From: Phyllobacterium myrsinacearum
Lineage (GTDB): Bacteria > Pseudomonadota > Alphaproteobacteria > Rhizobiales > Rhizobiaceae
DNA length: 64,000 nucleotides
Reading direction: 5' to 3'
Assembly: GCF_002980555.1 (NCBI RefSeq)
Contig: NZ_PVBT01000008.1
Location: 238,838 to 302,837 of the forward strand
Shown here: piece after piece, positions 50,911-60,482 of the stretch
Layout of the letters: every line of letters begins with the position of its first letter
Position numbering within the stretch: the first letter of the stretch is position 1
Translations under genes and position numbers: made by a program
Notes under the pieces: generated by a model
The model's database searches: none
What the model saw: only the letters and a program-made list of their open reading frames with translations
What the model was told of the DNA's origin: nothing

Positions 50911-53016
50911 TCAGGCGGCGGTCTTGTCCACGAGCTTGAGGGCATAGGCATAGACATAGGCGACTTCCTCCAGATGGGAGAAGCGGCCGGAGGCGCCCGC
51001 ATGCCCGGCATCCATGTTGATGCGGAACAGCACGGGATGGGCGTCGGTCTTGAGCTCACGCAGTTTGGCCACCCATTTGGCCGGCTCCCAGTAGGTGACG
51101 CGCGGATCGGTCAGCCCGGCAACCGCCAGGATTGGCGGATAGGCCTGCGCCCGGACATTGTCATAGGGCGAATAGGACGCCATGTAGGCATAGTCCGTCG
51201 GCGAGGTAATCGGATTGCCCCATTCGGTCCATTCCGGCGGGGTGAGCGGCAAGGTATCGTCCAGCATCGTGTTGATGACATCGACGAACGGCACTTCGGC
51301 GATGATCCCGCCAAAGGCCTCCGGCGCCATGTTGGCAACGGCGCCCATCAGCAGCCCCCCGGCCGAACCGCCATGGGCAATGGTGCCTTGCGGGCTGGTA
51401 AAACCTTCTGCCGCAAGATGGCGGGCGACCGCAATGAAGTCGCCAAACGTGTTCTTCTTGTGCAGGCGCTTGCCATTCTCATACCAGGCATAGCCCTTGT
51501 CCTTGCCGCCGCGAATATGGGCGAGGGCATAGATGAAACCGCGATCGACAAGCGACAGGCGGGTGGTGCTGAAACTTGCCGACATGGTCGAGCCGTAGGA
51601 GCCATAGCCATAGAGCAGGCAGGGCGCAGACCCGTCGAGTTTCGTATCGCGGTGATAGACGATGGAAACCGGCACCGTCTCGCCGTCCGCCGCCGGAGCC
51701 AGCAGCCGCCGTGTGACATAGTCATCGGGATTGTGGCCGGAGGGCACTTCCTGGGTTTTCAGCAGCGTGCGCTCGCGCGTGCGCATATTGTAGTCATAGA
51801 GCTGCGACGGCGTGGTCATCGACGAATAGGAGAAGCGGATGACCTCGCTGTCATATTCGGGACTTCCCTGCAGGCCAAGGGAATAGGCCTCTTCGTCAAA
51901 GGCGATGGCGTGTTCCTCGCCCGTATGGCGGTCGTGGATCATGATGCGCGGCAGGCCGTTTTCCCGTTCCAGCCAGACCAGATAATCCCTGTAGGCACCA
52001 TGGCCGAGCAGCAGGCGGCCCGGCTTGTGTGCTACCACCTCGGTCCAGTTGGCCGGTTCCGGCGCAGTGACCGGCGTGCTCATGATCTTGAAATCCTTGG
52101 CACCATCGATGTTGGTGAGGATGTAAAAGACATCGCCGCCTTCGGTCATGCTGTATTCCACGCCGGACTGGCGCGCCGCAACAAGTCTTGGCGCTGATGC
52201 GGCATCCCTGGCATCGAGCAGCCAGACTTCCGACGTCTCGTGATCGTGGCAGTCGATGAAGATGAAGTCGTCGAGTGAACTGCCGCTGACCCCCATGAAA
52301 AAGCCGGGATCCGTTTCCTCCTTGATCAGGCGGTCTGCGCTCTCCGGCTGGCCAAGCACGTGGTAGAACAGGCGCGACGGGCGATGGTTGGCGTCCACCT
52401 TCGTGTAATAAAAGCCGGTTGACTGGGCATTCCATACGCCATCGCCCGATGTTTCGGTGACCACGTCGGCCGCATCGGCCAGCGTCGTCAGATCGCGCAC
52501 CCGCAGCGTGTAGAACTCGGAGCCCATGTCATCGAAACCCCAGATCATCTTGGCGTGATCCGGCGAATGATCGGCAGAACCCAGGCTGAAATAGGCCTTG
52601 CCTTCGCCCTCGAGGTCGCCGTCCAGCAGCATCGTCTCCGCGCCGCCGTCACGCGGTATGCGGAAGAAGCGCGGATGCTGGCCGCCGGTCTTGTAGGATG
52701 TGCCATAGGCATAGGGTCCGTCCTTCGACGGCACGGACGAATCGTCTTCCTTGATCCGCCCCTTCATCTCGTCGAACAGAGTGCTCTGCAGCGCCTTCGT
52801 GTCGGCCATCAGCGCCGTCTGATAGGCGTTTTCCGCTTCAAGGTGGCTGCGGATGGCCGGATCGAGCACGGCCGGGTCCCTGAACACCTCCTGCCAGTTA
52901 TCGGCCCGCATCCAGGCGTAGTTGTCGACACGGGTGATGCCGTGGCGCGTGTCCGATACCGGATGTTTGGCCGATTGCGGAGCGGGGAGAGTGGCGAAAC
53001 GCGATGTTTTGGTCAT
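50911..53016 (-). CDS. ptrB: Oligopeptidase B (S9 prolyl oligopeptidase family)
   Basis: A 701-residue serine peptidase of the POP family cutting after basic residues in small peptides. It has an N-terminal beta-propeller and a C-terminal alpha/beta hydrolase. The catalytic triad is Ser551 in HGGSAGGLL, Asp637 in GLTDPRV and His672 in DAGHAGA. The full length fits the family. No signal peptide, so it is cytoplasmic. It lies alone and convergent with the AT-rich pair. Confidence 0.95.
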   Translation of the reverse strand: MTKTSRFATLPAPQSAKHPVSDTRHGITRVDNYAWMRADNWQEVFRDPAVLDPAIRSHLEAENAYQTALMADTKALQSTLFDEMKGRIKEDDSSVPSKDGPYAYGTSYKTGGQHPRFFRIPRDGGAETMLLDGDLEGEGKAYFSLGSADHSPDHAKMIWGFDDMGSEFYTLRVRDLTTLADAADVVTETSGDGVWNAQSTGFYYTKVDANHRPSRLFYHVLGQPESADRLIKEETDPGFFMGVSGSSLDDFIFIDCHDHETSEVWLLDARDAASAPRLVAARQSGVEYSMTEGGDVFYILTNIDGAKDFKIMSTPVTAPEPANWTEVVAHKPGRLLLGHGAYRDYLVWLERENGLPRIMIHDRHTGEEHAIAFDEEAYSLGLQGSPEYDSEVIRFSYSSMTTPSQLYDYNMRTRERTLLKTQEVPSGHNPDDYVTRRLLAPAADGETVPVSIVYHRDTKLDGSAPCLLYGYGSYGSTMSASFSTTRLSLVDRGFIYALAHIRGGKDKGYAWYENGKRLHKKNTFGDFIAVARHLAAEGFTSPQGTIAHGGSAGGLLMGAVANMAPEAFGGIIAEVPFVDVINTMLDDTLPLTPPEWTEWGNPITSPTDYAYMASYSPYDNVRAQAYPPILAVAGLTDPRVTYWEPAKWVAKLRELKTDAHPVLFRINMDAGHAGASGRFSHLEEVAYVYAYALKLVDKTAA

Positions 53017-53775
53017 GAAATACTCTCAGTACAGTGGATGGAAAGGCTCTAACGTCTTTGCGACGGAACAATGTCAGACTTTGCCGGAGACACTGATGAC
53101 AATCACATCTGTGCGGGATTCGTCAATCCTGCGCCTCTCCGCAACGGGCCTTGCACGGGACGCGCCGATAGAGCAAATCCATCGGTTCATCTGTGAATAC
53201 TATTGCGCGGCGTCTGCAACAATATTGCCGGTCATTGGCCGCGCATTGCCAACCCGGTGACAAAAGCCGCGCTTGCAGCCGATTTTTGCGTTTTTGGCCC
53301 TCAATCCGTGTTTCCGGGCAGGATTCTTCGCGGGCAATTGCGCGTAATTTGTCTTTTTGATCAAAAACAGAAATACTTATTATTGTCTCATGTTGCACTA
53401 AAGTAGGTCTGGCACTGCACTGAGTAACCTCCGTTGTTATAGAATGCTTGTGAAATGCGGATTGGTTCCTCATTTTTGCCATTTTTCGTCTTAGTGGTGT
53501 TGTACGGATGTTCACGTGTGAACATTTATGTTATCACATGTGTAACGGGATTTTGGCTTTCTTGGCCCAACCGGCGCCAGGTCCTCAGTAAATTCAATAT
53601 CAAGGAAAAATTACAAATATTTCTTTTTTTGGTGAAGTATTGATTTGACAATTAGAGCTCCATCCTGAATACAGTGTCGTCATCAGTGTCAGGGTTTCTG
53701 ATATTTGCAGATTTATACTGCTTGCTTTCCCGTGTAATACCAACTTTTCAAATTAGATGAAGGATTTGGACTTTG
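53017..53775. other. AT-rich region upstream of mucR
   Basis: About 760 bases without a convincing gene; a 62-residue frame at 53455 has hydrophobic segments but no support. It is much more AT-rich than its surroundings and probably holds the mucR promoter and autoregulatory sites, as MucR/Ros proteins bind AT-rich DNA. Confidence 0.5.
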
Positions 53776-54213
53776 ATGACAACATTCGACAATTCAAACA
53801 CAGCTGCTGGAGACGTTCTCCTGGAACTGACCGCTGAATTGGTTGCTGCTTATGTAAGCAACAATTCAGTGCCATCTGGCGATCTTCCTGCGCTTATTGC
53901 TGATGTCCACGCTGCTCTTGGTCGGGTCGGCAGTGGTGCAGAAGCAGTCGTCACGATTCAGGAAAAGCCAAAGCCTGCAATCAATCCGAAGAAATCCGTT
54001 GCGGATGACTACATTGTCTGCCTCGAAGACGGCAAGAAGTTCAAGTCTTTGAAGCGGCACCTGATGACCCATTATGGTCTGACGCCTGAGCAGTACCGCG
54101 AAAAGTGGGATCTGGATGCTTCCTATCCCATGGTTGCACCCAATTACGCTGCCGCACGCTCGCGTCTTGCCAAGAACATGGGTCTCGGCCGCAAGCGCAA
54201 AAAGGCTGCCTGA
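53776..54213 (+). CDS. mucR: MucR/Ros zinc-finger transcriptional regulator
   Basis: A 145-residue MucR/Ros protein. An N-terminal oligomerisation part ([37 protein letters not shown]) is followed by the zinc finger [34 protein letters not shown], with Cys, Asp, His and His as metal ligands, and a basic tail. It acts as a global silencer of AT-rich genes, cell-cycle and envelope genes in rhizobia and brucellae. The ATG at 53776 follows GGATTTGGA. A terminator follows. Confidence 0.96.
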   Translation: MTTFDNSNTAAGDVLLELTAELVAAYVSNNSVPSGDLPALIADVHAALGRVGSGAEAVVTIQEKPKPAINPKKSVADDYIVCLEDGKKFKSLKRHLMTHYGLTPEQYREKWDLDASYPMVAPNYAAARSRLAKNMGLGRKRKKAA

Positions 54214-54240
54214 GTACAGGCAGTCGAGAATCTTTGCAAG

Positions 54241-54267
54241 ACGGCGCCTTCGGGCGCCGTTTTGTTG
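54241..54267 (+). terminator. Intrinsic terminator after mucR
   Basis: Perfect 8-bp stem ACGGCGCC / GGCGCCGT with a TTCG tetraloop, then TTTGTTG. Confidence 0.93.
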
Positions 54268-54300
54268 TCTGCATCTTTTCCATGCGCGCCGGCATGAACT

Positions 54301-54588
54301 TCAGCCCGGCATGGATTTCAACAAAGTATCCAGGGCCTGTTTGAGACCGATATGACGATTGAGGTCATAGCTCCAGTGCCCCTTGCCGCCCTTGATCCTT
54401 TCCCTTTCAATCAAACGTTTGAGCCGCCGGCAGTAGGTCTGCTTTTCCGCGGCGCCAAGCGCGATCGCCGCATCCAGATCTTCGCCACACAGAATCTGCA
54501 GCGCCAGCCTTTGCCGCGCCCTGCTGTGCTCCGCATCCCTTGCAGCCAGGAATGCCGCCCTCTGCTTCGTCCATTCTCTCTCAGCCAT
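54301..54588 (-). CDS. Small basic helical protein
   Basis: A 95-residue protein starting MAEREWTKQRAAFLAARDAEHSRARQRLALQILCGEDLDAAIALG. It is strongly helical and basic (KRLIERERIKGGKGHW) and may bind nucleic acid. GAGGACGGAAAC lies upstream of the ATG at 54586-54588. Similar uncharacterised proteins occur in this order. Function unknown. Confidence 0.65.
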   Translation of the reverse strand: MAEREWTKQRAAFLAARDAEHSRARQRLALQILCGEDLDAAIALGAAEKQTYCRRLKRLIERERIKGGKGHWSYDLNRHIGLKQALDTLLKSMPG

Positions 54589-54784
54589 GTTTCCGTCCTC
54601 GATGGTGGATGGACACACTTTGCTCCGGCTTGAGGGATGTAGGACAAAAGTCCTAGATTAAAGAGGGGGCTGCAAAAAAGAATCCACGAAAACAATGGCA
54701 TGATGGTTGCACGCCGGAAAACTTATCCACGGTCTTGCTGGGACTAATATAAGAAGATATTCCTATAAGCGAAGTGGAGCGAGC

Positions 54785-55240
54785 ATGTCCGAGAATTTTC
54801 CCCATCTGATCCGCTCTGCCGCCGAGGCGCGGGCGATGATTGAGATCCTCCGTCGAGCGCGTCCGAAACCGAAGACAGTGAAACCCGCTGTGTCCGATGG
54901 GGGTGAACCGCCGGATGGCCGTCTCTTTCATGTCTGCGATGGTGTCATCGACATTCTCGCCAGCTTTTTCAATGTCAGCGGCCGCGAGCTGCGCGCCCAT
55001 TCCCGCTGCGAGCGGTCGGTGGCCCGCGTCCGGCAGATCGGCATGTATGTGGCGCATGTGACGCTGTCGCTGAGCATGACGGAGGTTGGGCGTGCCTTCG
55101 GGCGCGACCGCAGCACGGTCAACCATGCCTGTCATCTGATTGAGGATATGCGCGACGAGCCGGAGTTCGACCGGGTTGTGCAGACGCTTGAAAACATTCT
55201 CCGGGCGGCATTCCTGCGCAGCGGCATGGTGCGCCAATGA
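54785..55240 (+). CDS. Helix-turn-helix protein resembling DnaA domain IV
   Basis: A 151-residue protein whose C-terminal half matches the DNA-binding domain IV of DnaA: RSVARVRQIGMYVAHVTLSLSMTEVGRAFGRDRSTVNHACHLIEDMRD. No AAA+ ATPase domain is present. The N-terminal half has LFHVCDGVIDILASFFNVSGRELRAH. It may bind DnaA-box-like sites or act as a separate regulator. GGAG precedes the ATG. It overlaps the DUF6456 gene by four bases (ATGA). Confidence 0.85.
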   Translation: MSENFPHLIRSAAEARAMIEILRRARPKPKTVKPAVSDGGEPPDGRLFHVCDGVIDILASFFNVSGRELRAHSRCERSVARVRQIGMYVAHVTLSLSMTEVGRAFGRDRSTVNHACHLIEDMRDEPEFDRVVQTLENILRAAFLRSGMVRQ

Positions 55241-56037
55241 GCATCCAGGGCAAGAACAATACCGGCGTGCGCAGGCTGCTGTGCTTTCTGGCCAAGGCAC
55301 CGGCGGAGCCTGCAATCGCGGGCAATGGCAAGGTGATGCTGGAAAGCACGGCGGGCGGCGCGATTTCCATCGGGACAGCGGTGCTGGACCACGCCGTACG
55401 GGAAGGACTGGCACGGCCAGCGGGCGGCATCGTCGGCATCACCGATACGGGCAGGGCATTCCTGCGCCGGGTGGACGGCGGAGCAGACGCCTATGCCGCC
55501 CAGCATCGCCTTGAAACGCTGGCGGCGCCGCACAACCGGCATGGGGCGGTACGGCGCAACGAAGCCGAATCGCCACTTGCCCTGTTGCGCCGCCGCAGGG
55601 ATTCATCCGGCGTCCCGCTGATCAGCGAAGCCGCGTTCAAGGCGGGGGAGCAATTGCGCAACGATTATACGCTTGGCAATTTCATGCCGCCGCTTGGCGC
55701 CAACTGGAGTGCCGTGGGAAGCGGCACAAGCCATCGCTCCGGCAATGGCACCTTGGAAATCACCGATGCCGCATTGGCCGCAAGGCAACGGGTCGAGCGG
55801 GCGCTGGATGCGGTCGGACCGGAACTCTCCGGCGTGCTGGTGGATATCTGCTGCTTTCTCAAGGGCCTTGAGACTGTCGAGCGGGAACGGCAGTGGCCGG
55901 TCCGCTCTGCCAAGCTCATCCTCAAAACAGCGCTCGCGGCGCTGGACCGGCATTACTGCCCGCCATCGCCCGCCCGGCGCACTGCGCGCATCATTCACTG
56001 GGGAACCGCGGATTACCGCCCGCGGCTGGCGCGGTAG
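55237..56037 (+). CDS. DUF6456-family protein
   Basis: A 266-residue protein with an N-terminal winged-helix-like part (KNNTGVRRLLCFLAKAPAEPAIAGNGKVMLESTAGGAISIGTAVLDHAVREGL), a middle DUF6456-type section (RNEAESPLALLRRRRDSSGVPLISEAAFKAGEQLRNDYTLGNFMPPLGANWSAV) and a cysteine-containing helical end. I associate this with uncharacterised Hyphomicrobiales proteins next to DnaA-like helix-turn-helix genes. It is translationally coupled to the upstream gene. A DNA-binding or cell-cycle role is inference. Confidence 0.85.
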   Translation: MSIQGKNNTGVRRLLCFLAKAPAEPAIAGNGKVMLESTAGGAISIGTAVLDHAVREGLARPAGGIVGITDTGRAFLRRVDGGADAYAAQHRLETLAAPHNRHGAVRRNEAESPLALLRRRRDSSGVPLISEAAFKAGEQLRNDYTLGNFMPPLGANWSAVGSGTSHRSGNGTLEITDAALAARQRVERALDAVGPELSGVLVDICCFLKGLETVERERQWPVRSAKLILKTALAALDRHYCPPSPARRTARIIHWGTADYRPRLAR

Positions 56038-56045
56038 CAGCGCGC

Positions 56046-56486
56046 TCAGTGCTGCGTGGCACCCGGGGTTGCCAGCACCGCCTGCGCCTCGTTGCGGATG
56101 CGGGCGACCATCGAGCGCAGGCCGTTGGAGCGCTGCGGCGTCAGATTTTCGTTCAGGCCCAGTTTCTTCAGGATGGCTTCCGGATCGATGGCGAGGATTT
56201 CTGATGCCTTCCTGCCGGAATAAAGCACCATCATGATGGCGACGAGGCCGCGCACGATATGCGCGTCGGAATCGCCGAGGAAATCGATGACCGGATCGGC
56301 GCCGTCGCTCGGCGTGCTCTTCAGCCAGACCTGGCTGACGCAGCCATTGACCTTGTGCTGCGCATCGCGGGCATCATCCGGATAGGGCTTCAGTTCCCGG
56401 CCGAGGTCGATGACATAGCGGTAGCGGTCTTCCCAGTCGTCCAGGAAATCGAAATCCGCGATGATATCGTCAATTGTCTGTGCCAT
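56046..56486 (-). CDS. sufE: SufE-like sulfur acceptor
   Basis: A 146-residue SufE protein that accepts sulfur from the cysteine desulfurase SufS and passes it to Fe-S assembly. It begins MAQTIDDIIADFDFLDDWEDRYRYVIDLGRELK, and the sulfur-accepting Cys49 lies in VNGCVSQVWL. The segment IMMVLYSGRKASEILAID is also typical. The rest of the suf genes are not nearby. Convergent with the DUF6456 gene. Confidence 0.94.
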   Translation of the reverse strand: MAQTIDDIIADFDFLDDWEDRYRYVIDLGRELKPYPDDARDAQHKVNGCVSQVWLKSTPSDGADPVIDFLGDSDAHIVRGLVAIMMVLYSGRKASEILAIDPEAILKKLGLNENLTPQRSNGLRSMVARIRNEAQAVLATPGATQH

Positions 56487-56563
56487 AGGTCCAGTCTCGA
56501 ACGGTGATGAGGCACATATAGTGACGCGAAAGCCGGACGTCACCGTCTTTCCTGTCGCAGCCG

Positions 56564-57049
56564 CTACTTCTTTGCGATCGTGCCCGTTGTCTTGCCGTCG
56601 ACGGCATTGGACTGTTCGCGCTGGCGGATGGCCGCTTCCAGAATTTCGCGCATCGCCATCTCGCGCAGCTTGGCCTTGATCAGGTCGCTCTTGTCGGTTG
56701 CGGAGGCGGCAACGGCTCCCGCGTCGTCATGGGCGGCGGCAACGGCCGCATCGGCGCCGTTGGTCTTGGCGCCCAGCTGCGTGTCGAGATACTGGTAGCC
56801 GACCTTGGCCACTTCGCTGGCGCGAACGCCCGCATTGTTCAGGGCTGCCTTGCCGGTCTCGCAGGCATTGGGATTGCGTGTGCAGAACTGGCTGAGATCG
56901 CTGATCGTCTCGCGCGCGGCAAAGAAAGCCTCGAGCGGGCCGGGTTGCGGCACGCCTTGCGGATTGTCCTTCGAATCCACTGGAATGAACAGCGAAATCA
57001 AAAACATCCAGAAGCAGAACTTGATCGCAAACCTGATCAGGAAGAACAT
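56564..57049 (-). CDS. DUF5330-family membrane-anchored protein
   Basis: A 161-residue protein with one N-terminal membrane helix (MFFLIRFAIKFCFWMFLISLFIP) and a mature part containing DLSQFCTRNPNACETGKAALNNA, the cysteine phrase of the DUF5330 type, then an Ala-rich section and a basic helical end. Function unknown. The ATG at 57047-57049 is preceded by AGAGGAT. Upstream in-frame codons to 57172 are discounted. Confidence 0.8.
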   Translation of the reverse strand: MFFLIRFAIKFCFWMFLISLFIPVDSKDNPQGVPQPGPLEAFFAARETISDLSQFCTRNPNACETGKAALNNAGVRASEVAKVGYQYLDTQLGAKTNGADAAVAAAHDDAGAVAASATDKSDLIKAKLREMAMREILEAAIRQREQSNAVDGKTTGTIAKK

Positions 57050-57424
57050 TTCAGATATCCTCTGCCAACACCGGACCTGCTTCCCAGGAGCAGCCCATGC
57101 CGGGACATTGCCACAGACAAGGCAAAAACCGGTTGAGACGCGGTTTTGCATTTGAGCGATCATAGAAACCAAGGATTAAGAAATCTTGGAGCCCGAAATG
57201 CCGGTTTTGCGATTCGGCGGGCAAATCGGCGGCAACCCGAAACCCTTCATTTACCATGCATTGAAAAGCCCCCGCACATTCGGCCGAAACCGGTTGTGCG
57301 GGACATCTGCGTCCCCGGTTTTATCCTTTCCTTAAAGCCTCGTCTGCAAAAGTTAACGGCGACATTGAAATGACCGTGATGCATCCGGCCCCGGCCGGAC
57401 CGTCCGGATAGCAGGAAAAAACTG
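57050..57424. other. Intergenic region between DUF5330 and histidine kinase genes
   Basis: About 375 bases. It must hold divergent promoters. A GTTAAC half-site at 57353 and an imperfect inverted repeat CCAAGG..CTTGG near 57170-57190 are visible; no gene. Confidence 0.4.
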
Positions 57425-59236
57425 GTGCCGATTCATTCCGTCACACTGCCCAGAATTGCTGATGCCTACCGGCGCCACTGCAAACGCTGGGTGAGCACAT
57501 CTGTTGCCGGCGCCGCCGAACGCGACAGGGACGCCCGCATGGCCGGTGCCTTCCTCGTCATGCCGTTCCTGCTGGCCGTTGCGCTGGCCGCCAGCCACTC
57601 CCTGTTCAGTGAAGCGGGCGGCATGCTCAGCCTCGGCGTCGGTGTCTTTGCCCTGCCGATGATTTTCTGCGGGACGCTCTCGCTGGTTCGCAACGCCGCG
57701 CGGTTGGGCTTGGCTGCCCTGGCATCCTACGGCGCCGCCATTGCGCTGATTGCCGTCATGGCGCCGTCCGCCAATCTCCTGCTCTGGATCATGGGCGCGG
57801 CAATCCCGCTCGAAGCCTGGTTCGTCATGCGCTCGCAAAAGGCGCTTGCCCTTTCCGGCGGCATTGCCGCGGCGGTGCTTGCCGTCCTCCTCGGCGTGTC
57901 GGTGTGGATGGGCGGCAACGTCACCCTGACGGCATTCTCCCTGCTGGCCTCGCTCGCCTACGGGGCAACGCTGCTGGTCCGTTCAGCCGGTGCGCTGGTG
58001 GCGCGCGGTCAGGAAGCGCGCCGCGACGACCGGGTCGCCGATCTGGAGAGCGCCGTTGACGGCGTGGTGATCGGGCTTGGCCGCGACGGCATGATCACCG
58101 CACTGTCCTGCAAGGCGCAGGAGCATTTCGGCGTGGCCCGCGGCCTGCTGATCGGCACGGCGCTGGTCGAGCGCGTGCACGTATCGGACCGCGTGCATTT
58201 CCTGGCATTCCTGTCGGATCTGCGCAGCGGTACGGCCGCCACGGCGGCGGAGATAAAGCTGCGCTGCGTTGCACCGGGCGATGCGGCGAAACCGGCGCAC
58301 ACGGTGCGCTTTGCCACCTATCGCCTTTCCGGCGTGCCGCAGAGCCGGGACAATGGCCTTGTCGTCGTGGCAACGGACATTTCCAATGCGGTTGCCGACC
58401 GCTTTGCGCTGGATGCCGCCCGCACCCAGGTCGAGGCCGCCGAGGTGACCAAGGGCCGCTTCCTTGCGTCGGTCAGCCATGAGCTGCGCACCCCGCTCAA
58501 TTCCATCATCGGCTTCTCCGACGTGCTGCTGCAGGAAATCTGCGGCAAGCTGCCGGATGCGCGCCAGCGCGAATATGTCGAACTGGTGCACCAGTCCGGC
58601 ACGCACCTGCTTTCGGTGGTCAATGCCATTCTCGACGTGTCGAAGATCGAGGCCGGAACCTATCCGATCATGGCCGAGCCCTTCGCCTTCAAGGATGCGG
58701 TGACCATGGTGCATGACATGATGGCGCATCAGGCCTCGCAGAAGAACGTGACGCTGTGCGACCGCGTCAGCCGCAACATCGGCACCGTCGTTGCCGACCA
58801 GCGCGCCATCCAGCAGGTGCTGATCAACCTGGTGTCCAACGCGGTCAAGTTCACCGAAAGCGGCGGCGTGGTCACGATCGACGCCGGACTGCATGGCGAC
58901 ATGCTGGCCTTCTCCGTCAGCGATACCGGCATCGGCATTGCCGAAGCGGATCTGCAAACGCTGGGCCAGCCGTTCCGCCAGGTGCAGAACGATTACACGC
59001 GCCGGCACGAAGGCACCGGCCTTGGCCTTGCCACCGTCAAGGGCCTGATCGGCCTGCATGGCGGCCAGATGGACATCCGCAGCCGTCCCAGCGAGGGCAC
59101 GGTGGTGAATGTTCTCATTCCACTCGCCGGTCCGCGGATCGAGCCGGTTCCGGCGGAACCGGTCAATATCGTCGAATTCCGGGCCGACGGCGACAGTGAG
59201 GGAGGTTCGCATGCGCAAGCCCGCAAATCGGCCTGA
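57425..59236 (+). CDS. DivJ/PdhS-type sensor histidine kinase
   Basis: A 603-residue membrane kinase. Five or six membrane helices occupy about residues 40-185, then a PAS-like segment (VADLESAVDGVVIGLGRDGMITALS), and the kinase core: SVSHELRTPLNSIIGFSDVLLQEI (His352), N-box LINLVSNAVKFTESGG, and GTGLGLATVKGL. The H-box wording is that of DivJ/PdhS cell-cycle kinases that phosphorylate DivK. The GTG start follows AGGAAAAAA. No response regulator adjoins. Confidence 0.9.
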   Translation: MPIHSVTLPRIADAYRRHCKRWVSTSVAGAAERDRDARMAGAFLVMPFLLAVALAASHSLFSEAGGMLSLGVGVFALPMIFCGTLSLVRNAARLGLAALASYGAAIALIAVMAPSANLLLWIMGAAIPLEAWFVMRSQKALALSGGIAAAVLAVLLGVSVWMGGNVTLTAFSLLASLAYGATLLVRSAGALVARGQEARRDDRVADLESAVDGVVIGLGRDGMITALSCKAQEHFGVARGLLIGTALVERVHVSDRVHFLAFLSDLRSGTAATAAEIKLRCVAPGDAAKPAHTVRFATYRLSGVPQSRDNGLVVVATDISNAVADRFALDAARTQVEAAEVTKGRFLASVSHELRTPLNSIIGFSDVLLQEICGKLPDARQREYVELVHQSGTHLLSVVNAILDVSKIEAGTYPIMAEPFAFKDAVTMVHDMMAHQASQKNVTLCDRVSRNIGTVVADQRAIQQVLINLVSNAVKFTESGGVVTIDAGLHGDMLAFSVSDTGIGIAEADLQTLGQPFRQVQNDYTRRHEGTGLGLATVKGLIGLHGGQMDIRSRPSEGTVVNVLIPLAGPRIEPVPAEPVNIVEFRADGDSEGGSHAQARKSA

Positions 59237-60098
59237 CAGCAGGAAGCGCCGCGCGCCCAAGCGTGGCCACATGGCCCGTATCGCCATCGGGGCAGGCGGG
59301 CTGATTGCCCGCAATCCGACGATCACCGGCGGCGCGACCGCCTTTCTGGTGACCCTCGGCTTCATCTCCGCCAATGCGCTGTGGTACCAGCCGCAGGTGC
59401 ATGACGGCGTGTTCTTCCGCACCCGGCCGGAGCTGGTGTTCAAACCGGTCAAGCATGATGGCGGCGTGCTCGGCGCGCCGCAGAAGCAGAGCGCCGCGGA
59501 TGCGCCGGTGCGCCGGGTCAATTCCGTGCCGGTGCCGCAGGGCAATCCCGATCCGGTCGCCGCGGCCATCAACAATGCCGCCGGCAATGGCGGCACGCCC
59601 GTGCTGGCGCCCGGCGGCGATCCGGAAGTGGCCAAGATGCAGCAGAAACTCCTGTCGCTCGGCTTCTACAACGGCGCCGTCGACGGCCTTGCCGGCAAGG
59701 GCACCCGCGCCGCCATCGAGGCCTACCGCAAGGCCTCGGCCGACATGGGCATCGAGACGGCGCAGCCCGCCGTCGGCAGCGCCAGCGATACCACCGCCAG
59801 CATTGCGATCCCGGCGATCAAGCCCGGCCACGACGCCGAGAAAGCCACCGTCCAGACCGTATCGGCCACCCCGGCCGACAAGCTGACGGCGGCCAGCAGC
59901 CTTGCGCCGGCGGAAATCGTCCGCATCCAGGCGGGCCTGCGCGCCTTCGGTAATGACAAGGTGGAGATCGACGGCAAGGTCGGTGCCAGCACCAAGACCG
60001 CCATCCGCGAATTCCAGAACCTGTTCAAGCTGCCGGTCACCGGCGAGCCCGATGCGAAACTGCTTGCCAAGATGCAGGAAATCGGCCTGATCAACTGA
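59211..60098 (+). CDS. Membrane-anchored peptidoglycan-binding protein
   Basis: A 295-residue protein with a basic N-terminus (MRKPANRPDSRKRRAPKRGHMARI), one membrane helix (TGGATAFLVTLGFISANALWY) and two PG_binding_1 repeats: EVAKMQQKLLSLGFYNGAVDGLAGKGTRAAIEAYRKA and EIVRIQAGLRAFGNDKVEIDGKVGASTKTAIREFQNLF. It probably binds peptidoglycan in the periplasm. GGGAGG precedes the ATG, which lies inside the kinase gene (26-base overlap), so expression is coupled to the kinase. Confidence 0.9.
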   Translation: MRKPANRPDSRKRRAPKRGHMARIAIGAGGLIARNPTITGGATAFLVTLGFISANALWYQPQVHDGVFFRTRPELVFKPVKHDGGVLGAPQKQSAADAPVRRVNSVPVPQGNPDPVAAAINNAAGNGGTPVLAPGGDPEVAKMQQKLLSLGFYNGAVDGLAGKGTRAAIEAYRKASADMGIETAQPAVGSASDTTASIAIPAIKPGHDAEKATVQTVSATPADKLTAASSLAPAEIVRIQAGLRAFGNDKVEIDGKVGASTKTAIREFQNLFKLPVTGEPDAKLLAKMQEIGLIN

Positions 60099-60117
60099 TC
60101 ACAGGCAGGGACTCAAC

Positions 60118-60465
60118 ATGCGTCTGACATCGGAATTCTGGGTTTCCGCGCTGGTGCGCCGCATCAATGGCAGCGGTGCCTTTGCCGCGCTTGGCCACAA
60201 GGGCGCGGCGGAAGCCGGGGCGATCTTCATCAAGTTCCGCAATGCCGACGGCAGCTACGACCTGTTCGGCCCGGCGCCGCAGATGGTCTATGACGAGACG
60301 AAGCCGGACGAGCGGCAGTTCACCCTGCTGCAATCGGCCGTGGCCGAAGCCGAGGCGGATGCGGCGCTGGACAAGCAGAAACGCTGGGACCGCGATCTGT
60401 GGGTCGTCGAGATCGAGGAATACCGCGGCGAGCGCAGCGCGCTGTTTCCGCTCGCCCGCGACTGA
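60118..60465 (+). CDS. DUF1491-family protein
   Basis: A 115-residue cytoplasmic protein of the DUF1491 family, with MRLTSEFWVSALVRRINGSGAFAALGHKGAAEAGAIFIKFR and RWDRDLWVVEIEEYRGER. Function unknown; it is widespread in alphaproteobacteria. It follows the peptidoglycan-binding gene by 19 bases, so a three-gene operon with the kinase is likely. Confidence 0.92.
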   Translation: MRLTSEFWVSALVRRINGSGAFAALGHKGAAEAGAIFIKFRNADGSYDLFGPAPQMVYDETKPDERQFTLLQSAVAEAEADAALDKQKRWDRDLWVVEIEEYRGERSALFPLARD

Positions 60466-60482
60466 TCACCGGCGGATGGGTG

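Noticed and set aside
53455-53643. 62-codon frame with hydrophobic segments upstream of mucR
   Set aside because: No ribosome site and sits in AT-rich control DNA; its hydrophobicity follows from base composition.
57983-59635. 550-codon minus-strand frame opposite the histidine kinase
   Set aside because: Histidine- and alanine-rich antisense frame without motifs; the plus strand encodes a full kinase core.
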